Shown here: one piece after another, positions 22,023-35,474 of the stretch
How positions within the stretch are numbered: position 1 is the first letter of the stretch
How the letters are laid out: each line of letters opens with the position of its first letter
DNA from: Lycocorax pyrrhopterus obiensis
Taxonomy: Eukaryota; Chordata; Aves; Passeriformes; Paradisaeidae
Length of the DNA: 64,000 nucleotides
Direction of reading: 5' to 3'
Assembly: GCA_014706295.1 (NCBI GenBank)
Contig: JACSVZ010000002.1
Span: 49,626,717 to 49,690,716 of the forward strand
The notes under the pieces: generated by a model
What the model was told of the DNA's origin: nothing
The model's database searches: none
What the model saw: only the letters and a program-made list of their open reading frames with translations
Translations under genes and position numbers: made by a program

Positions 22023-25000
22023 AATTTATAGCAAAACCTGCTGACAAACAACACTCAGTGCCTCTCTTTCAAAACTCTTAAAAATCATTATTAAATGTTT
22101 TATTCATTAAATATCACTTTACCTACTTCGAATGCACAAAACCAGAGTCAGAATTTTACTGGGACCTTGCAACTCCTATCAGGTGAAGATGAGCCCATTC
22201 GTTACTAAACCACATGTATTCACCTGCACTAAACCCAAGAGTAACGAGTCTAACAACACAGCACTTCGAGGAAGAGCTGTATTCTCTCTTACTGCCAAAA
22301 TAACACTGAGGCTTTGAGTGTGTCTTTAATGAAACTGTGCTTATGCAATCATGTGACACACTGCGTACATGCACTGTCTCTTCTCTCCCTTTGTCACTGA
22401 CTTTGGAACCCTGACCCTTTATTTTTAATAAAGCAGCAATTGTCTCAAAGATATTGAGTTTCTTCACGCTTTTTGAAAACAAGCAAGCAGATAAATGACA
22501 AGCATTATTACTACCCTTGCCCAAGGAAAGACTGAAGAGTGAACGCAACTTATTTGCCACTGGAGAATTCTCGCAAGAAAGATCACGAGTCACCTAGCCC
22601 CAGGAAAGCTGCAGATTCCTTTTCTGTTAGACTACAGACACCCCAATCACAACCCAAAAAGGAAATCCATAGGAAATTTTACTTTCTTAGTTCACTTTCT
22701 CAGAGGAAGGTTTATTTCCAGGTAGCACAGCCCTTGAAGGAGTAATATCCTCATAACTGTGAAGGAGCTTGTCAACTTACCCATCATTTTTCCACCACCC
22801 ACCGAAACCCCTCAGCTCTCAGACAGGCTCCTGAATTTTCAACAAGCATCTACATGCCGATGATCTTAAAAAAAAAAAAACGAACAAACAAACAAAAACC
22901 CAAAACCAAACAAACTGTCCCCTTTTGAAATTGGTTGCCAGAGGATATTCTCCAATAGCAAAAAACTTCCAAAAGATTATTTACCTGAATGAAAACAGGA
23001 AGATGGTATCAGCCTGTGAAGTCGGGGAAATGAGCTGATCCCTCTCAATATTATTTGCAACAAAATTAACAATTTATTTCAGTTATAATAAACCTTCTTC
23101 AATTAAAGCTGCTGCATTTGTTACCAGGGAGATTTCACCATATGGGTGAGTACAAAGAGTGAAAACAAACCTTTTTTGACCCTATGCGTGGCAAAAAAGA
23201 TTAAAAATCCAAAATGAAAAGGGTTTTTTTTGGTTTTAATTTAATTTTAATTTAAAGTATATTCCTAGAGCAATTTGATTTTATTTCTCAAACTTTGCAA
23301 AAATGTTTTCCATTGATTAATTTTTTTCTCCAAACCAAGATTTTGGGGTCCCTTAAAATAAAGGTTTTAAATTATGGAATCCGGCTGCAATATTATCTAT
23401 GGAAGGGCTAGTTTAATAATATTATTACACTAATTAGTTTGTAACCTCTAGCTAATTGCTTTCAGTTCTCCATTAATTCAAGATCTGATTAACTAACAGA
23501 TGTTCCACTGCAACAAAAATTATTATTAGCTCTTATGTGTTCAAATGCTAAATGCAAACTCCAAGTCAGAATGCAGGTATTGCCAAACCTCATTTTGACA
23601 AAAATTGCATTTTTATTCTCCATTCCTCTTTCTCTCAGAGCATTCAAGCCATCTTGGCAATGGCAAAACTCCCCAAGACACTGCAGTTAATGCAGCTGAT
23701 AAGATCACAGCTGGAATATAGAGTACATGATCACATGATGCATTGAGTATCAGAAAAATGTGTCTGGAAGACAGGAAAGGTACCTCCTTGTTTTTGCAGT
23801 GGTTTCTCATGGGTTGATCAGGACCAAAGATCCAACATGGCAGAGAAGAAATGAAGATTACAGGCAAGACTCCATCTCACAGTCATCTCTGATAATCATT
23901 CGATTACATTGTTATGTGATCTAGTCACACTGAAACAAGCAAGTTTTGTGCAATAGCTGTGTCTCCTCTTTAAATATTCTTAATTTAATAATAAATAAAG
24001 AAGGGTGGTAGAAGACGTAGGGCAAATAGCAATTACAGCAGCAACAAGTAGATTTAGGCACTGCAACTGCAAGAAAAAAAACATACATACTCAGTTCTCA
24101 ATTACCATTCTAATGGAAACAATATAAGTGAATACAACTGGACATGATGCACTAATTAAACAACTTGCATGCTACATTGACCTCAAGCACATACACTAGC
24201 ATTGTTCATAAATAATTAGGATTTAATAATATTTTGAAGGATTATTAAGACTTTTAGATGAGCCTCATTACACTTAATGAGAGCACTGTATAAGGGACAG
24301 TGCTCTCTAAATTAGTATTGTTCCACAGCAGTGTCAATTTTGGAAACATGCACAACTCCAACCAAAATATGCCTTCACACACACAAAAAACCCCAACATT
24401 TTAAAGTAAAAACATTTAGTCCTCTGTCATAGCATTTTGTTTCCAATCTTGCAAGCCAGAAAAACATTGTTAGTATTTAAGCATTTTCAGTTAAAATTGA
24501 AACTTTATTAAAGGAAGGTTACAAAACAAAACAAAAATTAAAAAATTCGTGTTAGATCAAGACTTCCTAGGGGGAAAAAGAGTTTTATTTTCTCCCCATT
24601 TAATAATTTAACAACTCTTTCTGCTTTGAATTTCTAAAAGAAATATCCAATTTCCCTTTAAGATTGTTTCAATTAGTTCTCATGAGTTTCTCCCAACTCA
24701 ATTCAGTCAATTTGAATGCTATAAGCCAGTATAAAAAGATGCCGACTAGAACGAGAAGGAAACTTCAGGACACAGCTATAATATCAGAGCCCAAAGATTG
24801 ATTTTTCATAGATCTGCTGTGTCACAGTAAACTTGTTCATTTGTTTTTAGCAAATATTCTTCTTATGTGAGATAAAATAAAATGTTGGAATGGTATATCA
24901 GCAACACTTCCAGCTCCAGCAAGAGCAGCATTTTGGATTCAACATTTTATCGCTCTTCCAAAGCCCTTATCCTGGGAAGTTTAAAAACTGCTGTATTTGT

Positions 25001-28000
25001 TGGGAAACAATAGCATTTTCACAAGAGCCTTCAAATTCAATCTTAACAGCCACAAGAGCTTTGGAAACTTTGGTAAAAAAACAGAACAGAAAGCTCTGGA
25101 CAAGTTTTGTGGTTCACAGTTCTTCAGAGTGGCCCTTCATTTCCCTGCTAGGCTTCCTCTCTAGTTTTCAGGATCCCAGAAGGAGAGGAGAAGACAACTA
25201 AGGCTGCAAGGAGCCACACTTCATCTCACTTGCAGTACTCCAATTGTTGTGTCCAGCTGACTCCACTGGGCAGGTGTTAAGATGAACCTGTTCTATATAT
25301 AGAACTGACATTTTGAATAAATGTTGCCCAAAGCTGCTCTGTGTCTCCAGACCTTTATAGAACTAAAAATTCTGCTCATTACTTTGTCTCATTATTTCTG
25401 TTCTTGGTTGTGACTATGCAAGAACTCTCTCTTCCAAGTTTCTAATTTCATACGTGCAGGAAAGCATTTGCAAGCTCAGGATGATCACTAGAACAGTACA
25501 GTTCATCCAGGTCAAATATGAACAGATACTAAATCCAATGGTGGTTTTATTTCATGCTAAAATATGAGGAAAAAAAATTTATAAGATTACGCATCTATTC
25601 AGAAAAAAATAGTTGTATAGTGACACTTATAAGCATAAAACTGTAGTGCATGTCTGTTAGAATGCAGTCCATGCCTGCCCCTAGAAATTTGAAACCTAAA
25701 GTAGGCAACATAAGTTTACATCCAAAACAAACAGCATAAGAAGATAAAGATCTTATCTCTGATAAGAGCGCAATGCTCTTTCATCATTTAAATCACAAAT
25801 CATTTTATGGAGGCTTAAAAAACACTCACAGGCTTCCTGGAAAACATGTTTTAAGACTGATTCCAGATTGTGGTTATTTGAGAAGAAAAAAACCAAACAA
25901 ACAGCTCAGATATTCCAACTTCAGATACATCCATCCCCCTGAGAATCAAAACACAAGATGCTCCCAGGTAATTCAATTAATAGTGCAGGAGACGGGGAGA
26001 AAAACACAAGTTAAATTATTCCCAGGATCAGAGCAACAAAAGGTAGCCTTCTCACAGAAATACAGAGAAGACTGGGGGCTTCTCACTGTTAAAAAAGAGT
26101 TCATTATGAAATTCAGGAAAGGCCACTGTAATCCCTCACCACACCAGCCTAAATTTTCAAGGCAATTATGGATTAAAGTGTCTAATCAACAACAAATAAC
26201 TTAAATATACTCGATTTATAGAACAAAGACATCAAAATAACTGGGAATTTTAAACATACGTTAAAGTGGAAAAAAATAAATATTAAAAAAAAGGAGTAGT
26301 CCAAGTTTACTTTCCCTTGGTGAGATTTAAACTGGAATGCTTGAGCACTGGGAAAGGATTGCAATACATGGAGAAGACAAAAGACATAGGGAAAAGCAGG
26401 GAGCACGAATCAAATCTACTCTACTTACTAAGATGATACAGAACCTCCAAGAAGACATTGGAAAGACCAAGCCATGGTAAACAAAGTCATGCTGAGAAGG
26501 CACCCATATGTTCTCTCCTGTAGTCAGAGGATGATGGCAGGAAACAGTATGCATCTATTGCAGGTAAATATTTTTTTCATCATGAAAGAGGAAATGAAAT
26601 GATATATAGCAAAACTAGCCAAAGTCCAAATACCTTTGAATGCTGTGTGCAAAATGTTTACCAAAGAAAATAAAAACAAACAAAAGAGAAAACAAACCCC
26701 CTCAACTTCCTTGATCCCCTCCTGTCTCCCCCTTACTCATTCTCATTTGTTTGATATTTTGTTCCTATGGGGTTGGTCACTTTCCTCGTGGTCTCAAATG
26801 ACCTTTTTCACACTGCAAAAGAATAGTCATCTCAGTTTTTTATTTGCATTTATTCTTCATCTTTATTAGTGCATTTAGTCAGTGCAAGAAAGACATATTG
26901 TGACTACTTTTTTTGATTTATTGTTATGTTTCCATTTGTGGAAGAACTTTTTTATTCAGAAAATTAAAGCCAAACTCAAAAGGGGAAAACAAACATCCCA
27001 CCCCAGCTATGACTGGGGAGCAAATGACAAATCACAGTTCTAATGTCAAGGATCTCTAATCTAGAGCTGAGTGAAACATTGAGCAAGAACCACAGATTCA
27101 CTGCTGCTTGATGTCTACTGGGTCATTAAGCAAAGGAGAAATTTGGCAGCTACATGTGATGAACTCTGGCAATCCACACAGCAAGAAAGTGTTCCAGTTC
27201 TGTCCCCTACTCATCTGTCAAACTGCCCTGTGTGCAGCTTGTGTTTCCAAAGAAAGTTTTGTTGAAAATGCCTCCTTTCCTCACAAATACCTAGATGGTC
27301 TCTTTTAGGGTATTTACAAGGCACTGAGTTTTGTCCACTCTGAAGTGAAAGAAATATAGGAAAAAAGCCTTGCTTATCAACCCACCCAAAGTACTGAACA
27401 ACTGGATGGGGACCTGAAAAGTCTAAGCTATGAAAAAGAGAAACTCTTCCTCTCCTGCAGCGGCCATATGCTCAGGTTATATCATGCTGCTTAAATCCTA
27501 CAATTCCAGCACAGCTGATCTCTTGAGGACTTGTCCTCTGCAGAGCTGGTCTCACATGTCATCTTGTTAGGTACACAGAGCGCTGCATGATTTGACCTGG
27601 GAAGACTCAGTTTGAGACTTTCTCCTGTTCTCACCAAGGATCCCATATAATATTCAGAAATCATTCTGAAAAATTAATCTCAGCCTACTAAGACACTCTT
27701 CAACAAAGCAATTCACCATAACTTCTCTCCAGCCTTATGCAATTAGCACAAGGTAGATTTTCAGAGAGGGCATAAAGCACAGTGTTCAGCGAGGTGTGCA
27801 GGTCACCCCTCTCAATTCTGAGTACTGAGTGAAACAGTCTAGGTGTAATTTCTGGGGAGAGTGAGAGAATAAAAAATTTCAAGTGAAATCAGGTATGCAT
27901 AATCAAAACTTCAAAATGCCAGTTAATTTAAGCATCTATCAAAAGCAACTGCTTAAAGAAGTAGACTGAAATAGTGAACATCATTATAGGAAATGGTAAC

Positions 28001-30612
28001 AGATAACAGATAAATCTTTAAACATCTGGTGATAGGCAGTGAATTAGAATTTCTAGTACTGATTGATATGGTCCAAATTTTAAGCAAGCAACCAATTATC
28101 AATATTTTCATCCTCTCTCCTCCAAAAGTCTAATGTTGTCATCAACTCAGAAACAATGCAAGACAACCCTTTGTTAGATCTGGTCTGCTCCTTCAGACAA
28201 GAGATCACTCAAATTCTAACCCAAGAACAGCTTATTTGGTATCTAAGAGCACCAAACTTCTCTTGCCTTTCATATTGAATTTTTTACCTTCTCATTTTAA
28301 TGCTTAGACTCAACACTCAGTAAAAACAGAGACTTTTTAAGATTCTGATCTTCCAGTTCAATGGTGCGGATCAAAAGACCTCCAACAATGTTTGGAGAGC
28401 ATCCAAACATTTGGTTACCAAACTAACAGAGCTGGGGGTTGACTTGGGTGACCACTCCATTGCAACTTTCTAACAAGTAGAGACAGAATGTTCCTTTTCC
28501 TTTGCTTTGATTAAATAATAAGTAGTTAGGATTTAGTAGTTATTGAGTTGGTAGGAAATAGATAATCCAAGTCTTACCCATACCATTCATAATGGCCTTA
28601 CACTCTTTGGGCATTCTTTATGCTGCTGATACTCCTGTAATCAATGCATCTTTACAAATTTTTGTTAGCAGACATTGGCCCAAGATTGTAGATGAGCATT
28701 AGTCAGAATCACAGTTTCAAGTATCTTTGGGGAGGGCAAAATTAATGCAACATTTACACCTCTAATTAACCCCTAGAACTTATATAGAGTGGGGAAAGTT
28801 TGAGATTCTCTCTAATCAGTGCAGAATAAAGCTATTTCCCCCCAAAATACTGCCATTGTTGTTTCCAAAACAAAAATACTTCTATTAAAATTTATTTAAT
28901 TTTTAAAGAATTACCCAATTTTAAGTAACTTTCAGTTTCATAGCCTGAAGACAGAAAGGAGTAGAAGAGAAAAATCAGTGCAATATTATTGACTTATTAT
29001 CTTTGAATGCTCCTGCTATGTTTACAGTTCCTAATTTATTTTGATCACACACAAGGTGGATGGGAATGTCACAAGCTATCTATAACAAGTATGTTAAGCC
29101 TTCTAAAAAACAGCTGCCTTCAAAAGGGATTTCAAAGGATATTTCACTAAACTCTGCTTGGGTCCAACAGGCTGATACTGCAGGCAACTCTATTACCTAC
29201 TGATCTCTCAATTCAATGAGACACAGGTGCCAAAAACACCTCAAGACCTGGCCCAACAAAGAATCCACAATATGTGGTTAAAAGACCACTGCCCACAATG
29301 AAGGAAGACTTCGACCGGCATCAGTTTTGCTCAAACTAGAAAGAATTGCTGGTTTGTGTACCTCAGTGATCAATGTCAATCCTTTGAGTATCTACCCAGT
29401 CAATAACTTGTATTCGATTTTGATTTTTCAAATAAAACACTGTGCTATTTAGAAATATATTTTTGATAAAAAGAAGTCCCAAAGATGTTTCCCTAATTGA
29501 AAACATCTGATTATCCTCGTGCCCACAGTTACTTCTGCACTAAAGAAATCGTGACAAGACATCATGCACTGAAGCTTGAAGCTGCAACTTTCAAAGTTGA
29601 CTGTAAAAGTATCACTTAAATTAGGATTATCTGTAAACTGATATGGTCCAATTTTAGCTCAGACACCCATCACATCCCTCCAAAAAAATCATGCTGCTTA
29701 TATTTCTTTAAACCTGCCATTGTCTGAAATATTTGAAATTTTTTTTCAGCATCTGACTTCTATAACAAATTTGCTAAGGATATGTATATATTCATTGCAG
29801 AAGCATATTCACAACATCTACAAAGATTTTCCTTATTCACATGTATCTGAAATGCAGAGAGGCTATCATATTACATGTATTTCCCTAGGATGCCTTGCTT
29901 TTACAGGTCCTATGAGGAGATCGTTGTAAGAGTATGATATGTAGCATTTTGAGCTGTAGAATTCAAGATCTTTTGTGTCTCATAATTTTGTGTGGAGATA
30001 AAAACACATTTGAGTGGCATGGGCTCAGGTAGAAACAGTATTTTCTTCACGCATACAAAGAAAGCTCATTTTACATTTCAAAAATAAGATAAATCAGAAT
30101 TAAAACAAATACTAAGATAAACACTAACAGCACGGTAACTAAGACATCCTTGAGTCTGTCTGTCTCATTGGGCCATTAGTTCAGGACATAAATCAGAAGT
30201 TACCCATGTCTAAAGCTGAGGAGACTTATTTTTGCCAATAAACCAGGGAATGCCAATTGCTTCTGCAGAAGTGACAATTTTAACATACCCATCAGATCCC
30301 TGTGCGAAAGACCACTCTTACACCTCTACTAAATGCAAGCAATGTTTATTGAAGCTTAACTTTTAAGATATTCTCATGATAAAAACTGGGCAAAGAAGTC
30401 ATACCACACTCTATAATGTTGCCCTGTATTCTTCCTCACATGAACAATTTGTGCAAATGCTTGGTAGCCAGTTTTTGCCACAAAGAAAACAAATAGCAAG
30501 CATTATGTTATCTGTAGCTTCCTGAAGTTAACCAGAATTCCGTTTGTGCTTGCCTCATGTCACAGGATAGCTGTTACCTACAGGATCAGTATGTTTACAT
30601 CTAATAAATAAC
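22023..30612. other. Long AT-rich stretch, no gene recognised
   Basis: No recognisable gene or interspersed repeat. The longest open frames are 145 codons (22156-22593, minus), 143 codons (25773-26204, plus) and 103 codons (24890-25201, plus). None shows a domain, signal peptide or splice context that I recognise, and lengths like these are expected by chance at this scale. A short A-rich AAAC tract lies at 22871-22918. Confidence 0.5.
22871..22918. repeat. A/C-rich low-complexity tract
   Basis: A run of A followed by (CAAA)n and AAACCC-like units, the same kind as at 21896-22022. Confidence 0.85.
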
Positions 30613-30637
30613 AAATAAATAAATAAATAAATAAATA
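30613..30637. repeat. (AAAT)n microsatellite
   Basis: About six perfect AAAT units in an AT-rich context. Confidence 0.9.
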
Positions 30638-30904
30638 TTTCTATCTACAGTCACACATACACCCACACAAATAAATGAAAAAAAATTAACAAAAGAGAAG
30701 GAAGGCCCTATTCCTGATTTGGAGAGCCCCAGTTGAGCTGCTAAGAGGGGTTGCAAATTGAAGCAAATCACAGTATCTTCTTTTCACTCTTCATCCCGCT
30801 TCTTAAAATAGAGCACCAGCTGCAGGGCTAGGATGTAGCAGAGAGAACTACATCCACTTTATATAGCACAATAAACAGTGGGAATGAGGGGGCGGAGGCA
30901 GGGA
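30638..30904. other. Short spacer between microsatellites
   Basis: No gene, RNA or repeat was recognised. Confidence 0.5.
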
Positions 30905-30946
30905 AAAGAGAGAGAAAGAGAGAGAGAGAGAGAAAGAGAGAGAGAA
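30905..30946. repeat. (AG)n microsatellite
   Basis: About 20 AG units with two AAAG interruptions. The open frames over it on both strands (Arg-Glu-rich on plus, Ser-Leu-Phe-rich on minus) are repeat artefacts. Confidence 0.95.
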
Positions 30947-32532
30947 CAGAAGGTTTTGCTCATTGAGCAAAAGGGGAACACTTATCTTTCCCCGCATCAT
31001 TTTCAGAAAGCTCCCCGGCAGCTGGTTAAGAGACCTGAAACTCAAGTCTTTTCTTTTTCTTCTCCTCCCTTCTTTCCCTCCTATAATATGGGAGGGTGGA
31101 AAGGCTCGTTTTACCCTCACCAGGTGCCCAAATGATCTCCTGAAACAGAACTCAGGACCCCAAAGCTAATTCCACATCTCCTTAATACCTGCACCCTTGG
31201 TTGCAAATTGGAAGGAACTGTGGCTGCCTGAAGGGTTTTCCCTTGGTCTCCTGCACTTCTCCAAGCCGAGCAATGCTAGTAGCTACATTAGGACATAAAA
31301 CCAAGCAAGGAAGCCCCAAGAAGGATAACTCCACTGTTTGATGTCCCAGGCCAGGCAGTGCAAAGAGGATAGACTCTATTACCCAAACCCATGAGGCAGG
31401 CAGATCATATCTCACACTGGACTACTTCACCAGCGTTAAAAGGAAAAGTGAACTTCAAGAAAGGCAATCCTAGGAAAGGAAATCTAGGAAGGAACTAGAT
31501 AGGAGTAGAAACAGCCAAAATAGACTGAGGCTTTCATTTTTGCTTTGGCAGGGCTTTTTTAAATTGTATTTCTTACTTTTTCAGACTTCTCAAGTTATTA
31601 TTTGTTCAGTCTCCCTTTACCAGCCATGCAGCATCCTAATTCATTTCTATTTCAGATTTTGGCAATTACTTGCTCATTCTCTACTGCTCACCTCTGCCTT
31701 CCTCACCCTTCAATGCTTTGTTTTCCTCTGAAATATATCTCCTCCTAATTAAATTTGTTGCCACTACTTTCTTCAGAACATCTTAATTTTCCGCCGTTTA
31801 GCAACATGCCACAGACTCTATGGTGCATGAAGTGTCTGCAACTTTGTCCTTTTAGTTGGCCAAGTGCAACAACTATTTGTTAGGCATTGCTCTCCAACAC
31901 CATAAAAACAAATGCCATCCACAGGGCTCTCTTAACAAGCATTGCATTCAGAACAGCCTTTGACATGCTGACAGTAGAGTACCTCTGGAAACATCCCTAT
32001 TTGCTTGCATCATACTTGATTAATGGAGAGGCTCTTGATGAAGAATGGCATTTTGAGTGATGGAACCAAAACTACCAGGGAATTCAGTTATTTCTAAACA
32101 TATCTAAACAAATTGTTTAACTTGCTAGAAGCATTTTTCTTCAACACTTTTAACATGAAAAAAAAGAAACATTTTTAAATGAAACTGCCTTGAAAAAAGA
32201 GGTTATGACAAAATGGTTAAACAACAGCAGAATAAAATGTTTCACTTCATTCGGCAAAGGATTTCAACTCATTCCAGATTGGGTTGGGGGAAGGAAAGGG
32301 GAAGTCAGGGGAGTGAGCAGAGTGATGCAATACCAAGTGAGACACCCACCTTAGAAGACATTCCTTTAGATTATTCTTAATTTAAAAGAAAAAAAAAACA
32401 TCGTATCAATTCAATCAGCAAACTGGAGTGACTGTTATAAATGTAGTGGATGTTATCAACACTTGACTGACTTGTCACTTCCATGTGGCTATCTGGTCCA
32501 ACATTCACACTTTTTTTCTTTGCTGACATCTT

Positions 32533-32576
32533 CTCTGGAGAGGTCCCTGGACATCTCTGGAGAGGTCCCTGGATAA
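32533..32576. repeat. 22-bp tandem duplication
   Basis: Two adjacent copies of a 22-bp unit beginning ctctggagaggtccctgga. They differ only in the last two bases, which indicates a recent local duplication. Confidence 0.9.
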
Positions 32577-34510
32577 CAGATCTAGAGAGAACTGACTTTG
32601 CCCTCATAACAATTCAGGTCTCCATAATACAAATCTTTTACATCAGTTAGATGCTGTCCTCAGTATCCTGCTTATCTATTATCCTCTAAATACTAAAGGC
32701 TCTGGGAAGGAGATGACGGAAGTTCACAGCTGGGGCTTATCTCTAAAGGCAGTTTCAGATGCCAGTTCAAGGTCTTGACTTTAATCTTCAAAGCAATTAA
32801 CAGATGAGCCTCTGCTACACTGGAGACCAAATTGCTATCTATACATTTCCTAAACAGTTGTGCTTCTTTGGGACAATGCCGGTCACAAAACCCAGACCAA
32901 GCTTCACAAGAGCTGGAGCAAAACATTTTCTGTCATAGGAATCTGGCTATGAAACAAGCCTCCATGGGAGAACTCAGAGCTTCACTCTCCTTTGTACCAT
33001 TTTAAACCTTTTGCTACAGAAACATCAAAATATTTTCCCTATGCTATCCCCAAATTAATTAGGGAAAAAAAAAAACCAGAACAAAACATGGAAAGTGTTT
33101 TATTCAAACGGAGAGGAGCAGAGAATTTTTAAAGTATTCAGGAGAGTTTTAGCTAATGTTATTGTTATGAGAAAAGCTTCAGGCAACAATGTAAGCTAGT
33201 CAGGATTGTATGTTATCCACTAACAAGAGCCAGTAGCTTTGTGTTAGCCTTGCAAACCACAGTTTGGAAAACATTGCACCAATAACTAGAATCATGAAAC
33301 AAACACCCTGTAACTAAATTTTCTCTTCAAAACAGAGGCAGCCTACCTCAGCAGAAATAATACATTTTACATGACCACTCTATCACCACCTCAAAAACAT
33401 CTTCTGTCCTATGCCAAGCTCACATGCACAATCGAAATTATTAAACATGGAAAAATATGCCTTTAATACATTTGATTCTGTTTCTTTTGATACACAGTCT
33501 GGTGGAGGCGCATCCAACAGGGCACAGAAAGTTAAACAGCTGCAATCATTGCAAAAATGAGCTGAAATAGTGAGCATGAACCGGCAGGAAAAAACTGTGT
33601 AAGTGCATGGGTGAATGCCCAAAATTGAACTCCTGAACCCTCAAGCTTGAGAATTAACACAAAATAAATGAATAATTCCCACTGAAGTTTTTGCAGAGGT
33701 GATCCCTACTTTCTCAAGGATTCTAGATGAACCTTAGAAAGAGTGCTGTGGGATGAGAAGGAAGCAGGGAGGAAGAAGTGCTGCTGTTAATTTGGCATTC
33801 ATTTCAAGGAGCTGAATAGGAGCCAGAAGTAGTACAGATGGCATCTCAATTCCCCTTTCTTTAGAAAAAAAATTTATTTTTAATACGGTAACTTTTTGTT
33901 TCCATGAAGGCATTTTCAGCTGTGAAACAAGGACAGTTAAGAGCAGTAGTTAAAACCTCAGCTTTTAGACAACAGTTCTGAAAGCCTTTTCACAAAGTGA
34001 TGGTTAATGATATGCACACATAGTTTCTTCAGAGCCATAGCAAGCTGCTGAGTAGTAAGGATGCAGAGGGTTATTGTCAGGCATCCTAGGGAAGGACACA
34101 AAGCAACACAAAAGAGACCATACTGTTGTCTTTGCACAGGGCAGGAGGAAAGTGTGGAGCTCATATAAAATGATATATTCTGCTTTGTTCTTTGTACTTG
34201 ATACTAGCTCTAAGACTCCTCTGCTACACAGCATTAAAGCAGCTGCTTGGTTTTCAGACACCTGAATAAAAGTCAATCTCACAGCCATCAAGGCTTCAGA
34301 TCTGGAATTGTGACTGCATCTCAAACAATGATTCATCTCATGCAATAAGTAGCACAAGGACCTGCAAGGGACACAGGTGGAAAAAAACTATGGTGGCAGT
34401 TTTGGAGTTTGTCACCTTGTGTAGAAATTCACTCTGTGTTTAAAAGCAAGATTTTGTTCTGACTAGGAAAGTCAGTCAAAACCACAAGCAAAAGTTTGCA
34501 AGAACAATGA

Positions 34511-34549
34511 GCAGGAAAAACTGGGCAGGAAAAACTGGGCAGGAAAAAC
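34511..34549. repeat. 14-bp tandem repeat, about 2.8 copies
   Basis: Unit gcaggaaaaactgg, two perfect copies and a partial third. A small minisatellite seed. Confidence 0.9.
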
Positions 34550-35381
34550 AACACAGCACAAAGTACTGCTGGCATACTGCCACATTAAAAAGGTCAAGTT
34601 CAGACAAGATAGGAAGAACCTCAAGGCATGTTAAAAAGATGCAATTTGTGTTCCTGTGGTAAGATATTCTTTCTAGAACTGCAGTACTCAATTCCTTTGC
34701 ATTATGTTAATTTACTTTGATTCCCAGTGGCTAAATCCTAGGACACCACAAGAGAATGGAATGCAAATGTCTAGAGGGAGAAGGTGAAGAGGGAAAGGAA
34801 GTAGCTCTCAAAACACAGCAGGCATTAATTTAAATAATTTATTAAAACAGACTAAGTATCTGGGCTCAGTGCATATCCATGACTGAATGTGACTGACTGG
34901 TCTAGTCCAACAGGAGAGGGGCCTAGAAAGTTTAAGAGATTAAACTTTCTCAGAGCTGGGAAGAGGTAGAAACTCTGCCAAAGCCCAGTGGGTCTTGAAG
35001 CACATGGAAACTTGTATTGCCAGTACTGCATCGCTTTATCAAGACCCTGTTTCTCTCAGCTTCCATGTTCAGTTTCCCAGGCTACAACACTTTGTCTTGG
35101 GCCAGTTCTGTTTATTCCTGAGTCTGCTGCAGTTTATAGCGGGGTCAAACAAAGAACAAGCATGAAGTGGTGGAACCCAAATTTGACACCAGTCTGATGA
35201 CACTTTCCAACACAAGTGCATTAGTTCTATCTGCTAGCACAGAGGCTTCCAGCTGTCTTCTCCCTTCCTCTGTGAGGAAGAAGTCTCCAAGGAACAATGA
35301 TCCCAGAACCACAGAATATTCTGCATTGGAAGGGACCTACAAGGCTCTTTGAGTCCAGCTCTTAACTGAATGGCCTATAAG

Positions 35382-35392
35382 GGGATCAAACC
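35382..35392 (-). promoter_or_regulatory. B box of the SINE internal pol III promoter
   Basis: On the minus strand this reads ggtttgatccc, which is the tRNA B-box consensus with one C-to-T change at a CpG. It sits 31 bp from the A box, the normal tRNA spacing. Confidence 0.75.
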
Positions 35393-35423
35393 CACAACCT
35401 TGGTGTTATTAGCACCGTTCTAA

Positions 35424-35435
35424 CCAACAGAGCCA
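35424..35435 (-). promoter_or_regulatory. A box of the SINE internal pol III promoter
   Basis: On the minus strand this reads tggctctgttgg, close to the tRNA A-box consensus (one mismatch in the central AG). Confidence 0.75.
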
Positions 35436-35460
35436 ACCAGAGGTATCTCTCAATAACCTC

Positions 35461-35474
35461 AAAAAAAAAAAAAA
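35461..35474. repeat. Poly(A) run
   Basis: Fourteen A, lying 17 bp beyond the head end of the SINE. It is on the wrong side to be that SINE's tail. Confidence 0.9.

Larger units (their letters stand above)
30947..35299. other. AT-rich DNA with two small tandem duplications, no gene recognised
   Basis: No gene or interspersed repeat was recognised. Two local tandem duplications (32533-32576 and 34511-34549) are listed separately. The patch at 31150-31420 is somewhat richer in G and C but matches nothing I know. Confidence 0.5.
35300..35443 (-). mobile_element. SINE with tRNA-Ile head and CR1 tail (TguSINE1-like)
   Basis: This is a non-coding retrotransposon of about 144 bp on the minus strand. 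The head, plus coordinates 35443 down to about 35376, reads as a decayed tRNA-Ile. It has an A-box-like tggctctgttgg, an anticodon loop ctaataa with anticodon AAT, and a B-box-like ggtttgatccc. The tail, about 35375-35300, is a CR1 3' end (gagctggactca, then ttgtaggtcccttccaatgc, then attctgtggttct), so the SINE could be copied by the CR1 machinery. SINEs of this composition are known from zebra finch and other passerines under the name TguSINE1, which is the main clue that the host is a songbird. Clear target duplications were not found; CR1-mobilised copies often lack them. Confidence 0.85.

Noticed and set aside
22156..22593. 145-codon minus-strand frame
   Set aside because: No domain, no splice or start context, low-information composition; within chance expectation for the window.
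25773..26204. 143-codon plus-strand frame, Lys/Gln-rich
   Set aside because: Composition follows local A-richness; no motif or conserved context visible.
30848..31135. Arg-Glu-rich and Ser-Leu-rich frames
   Set aside because: Produced by the (AG)n microsatellite at 30905-30946.
35376..35443. Possible functional tRNA-Ile gene
   Set aside because: The stems are mismatched, the head runs straight into a CR1 tail, and the boxes carry substitutions; it is a SINE head, not a tRNA gene.
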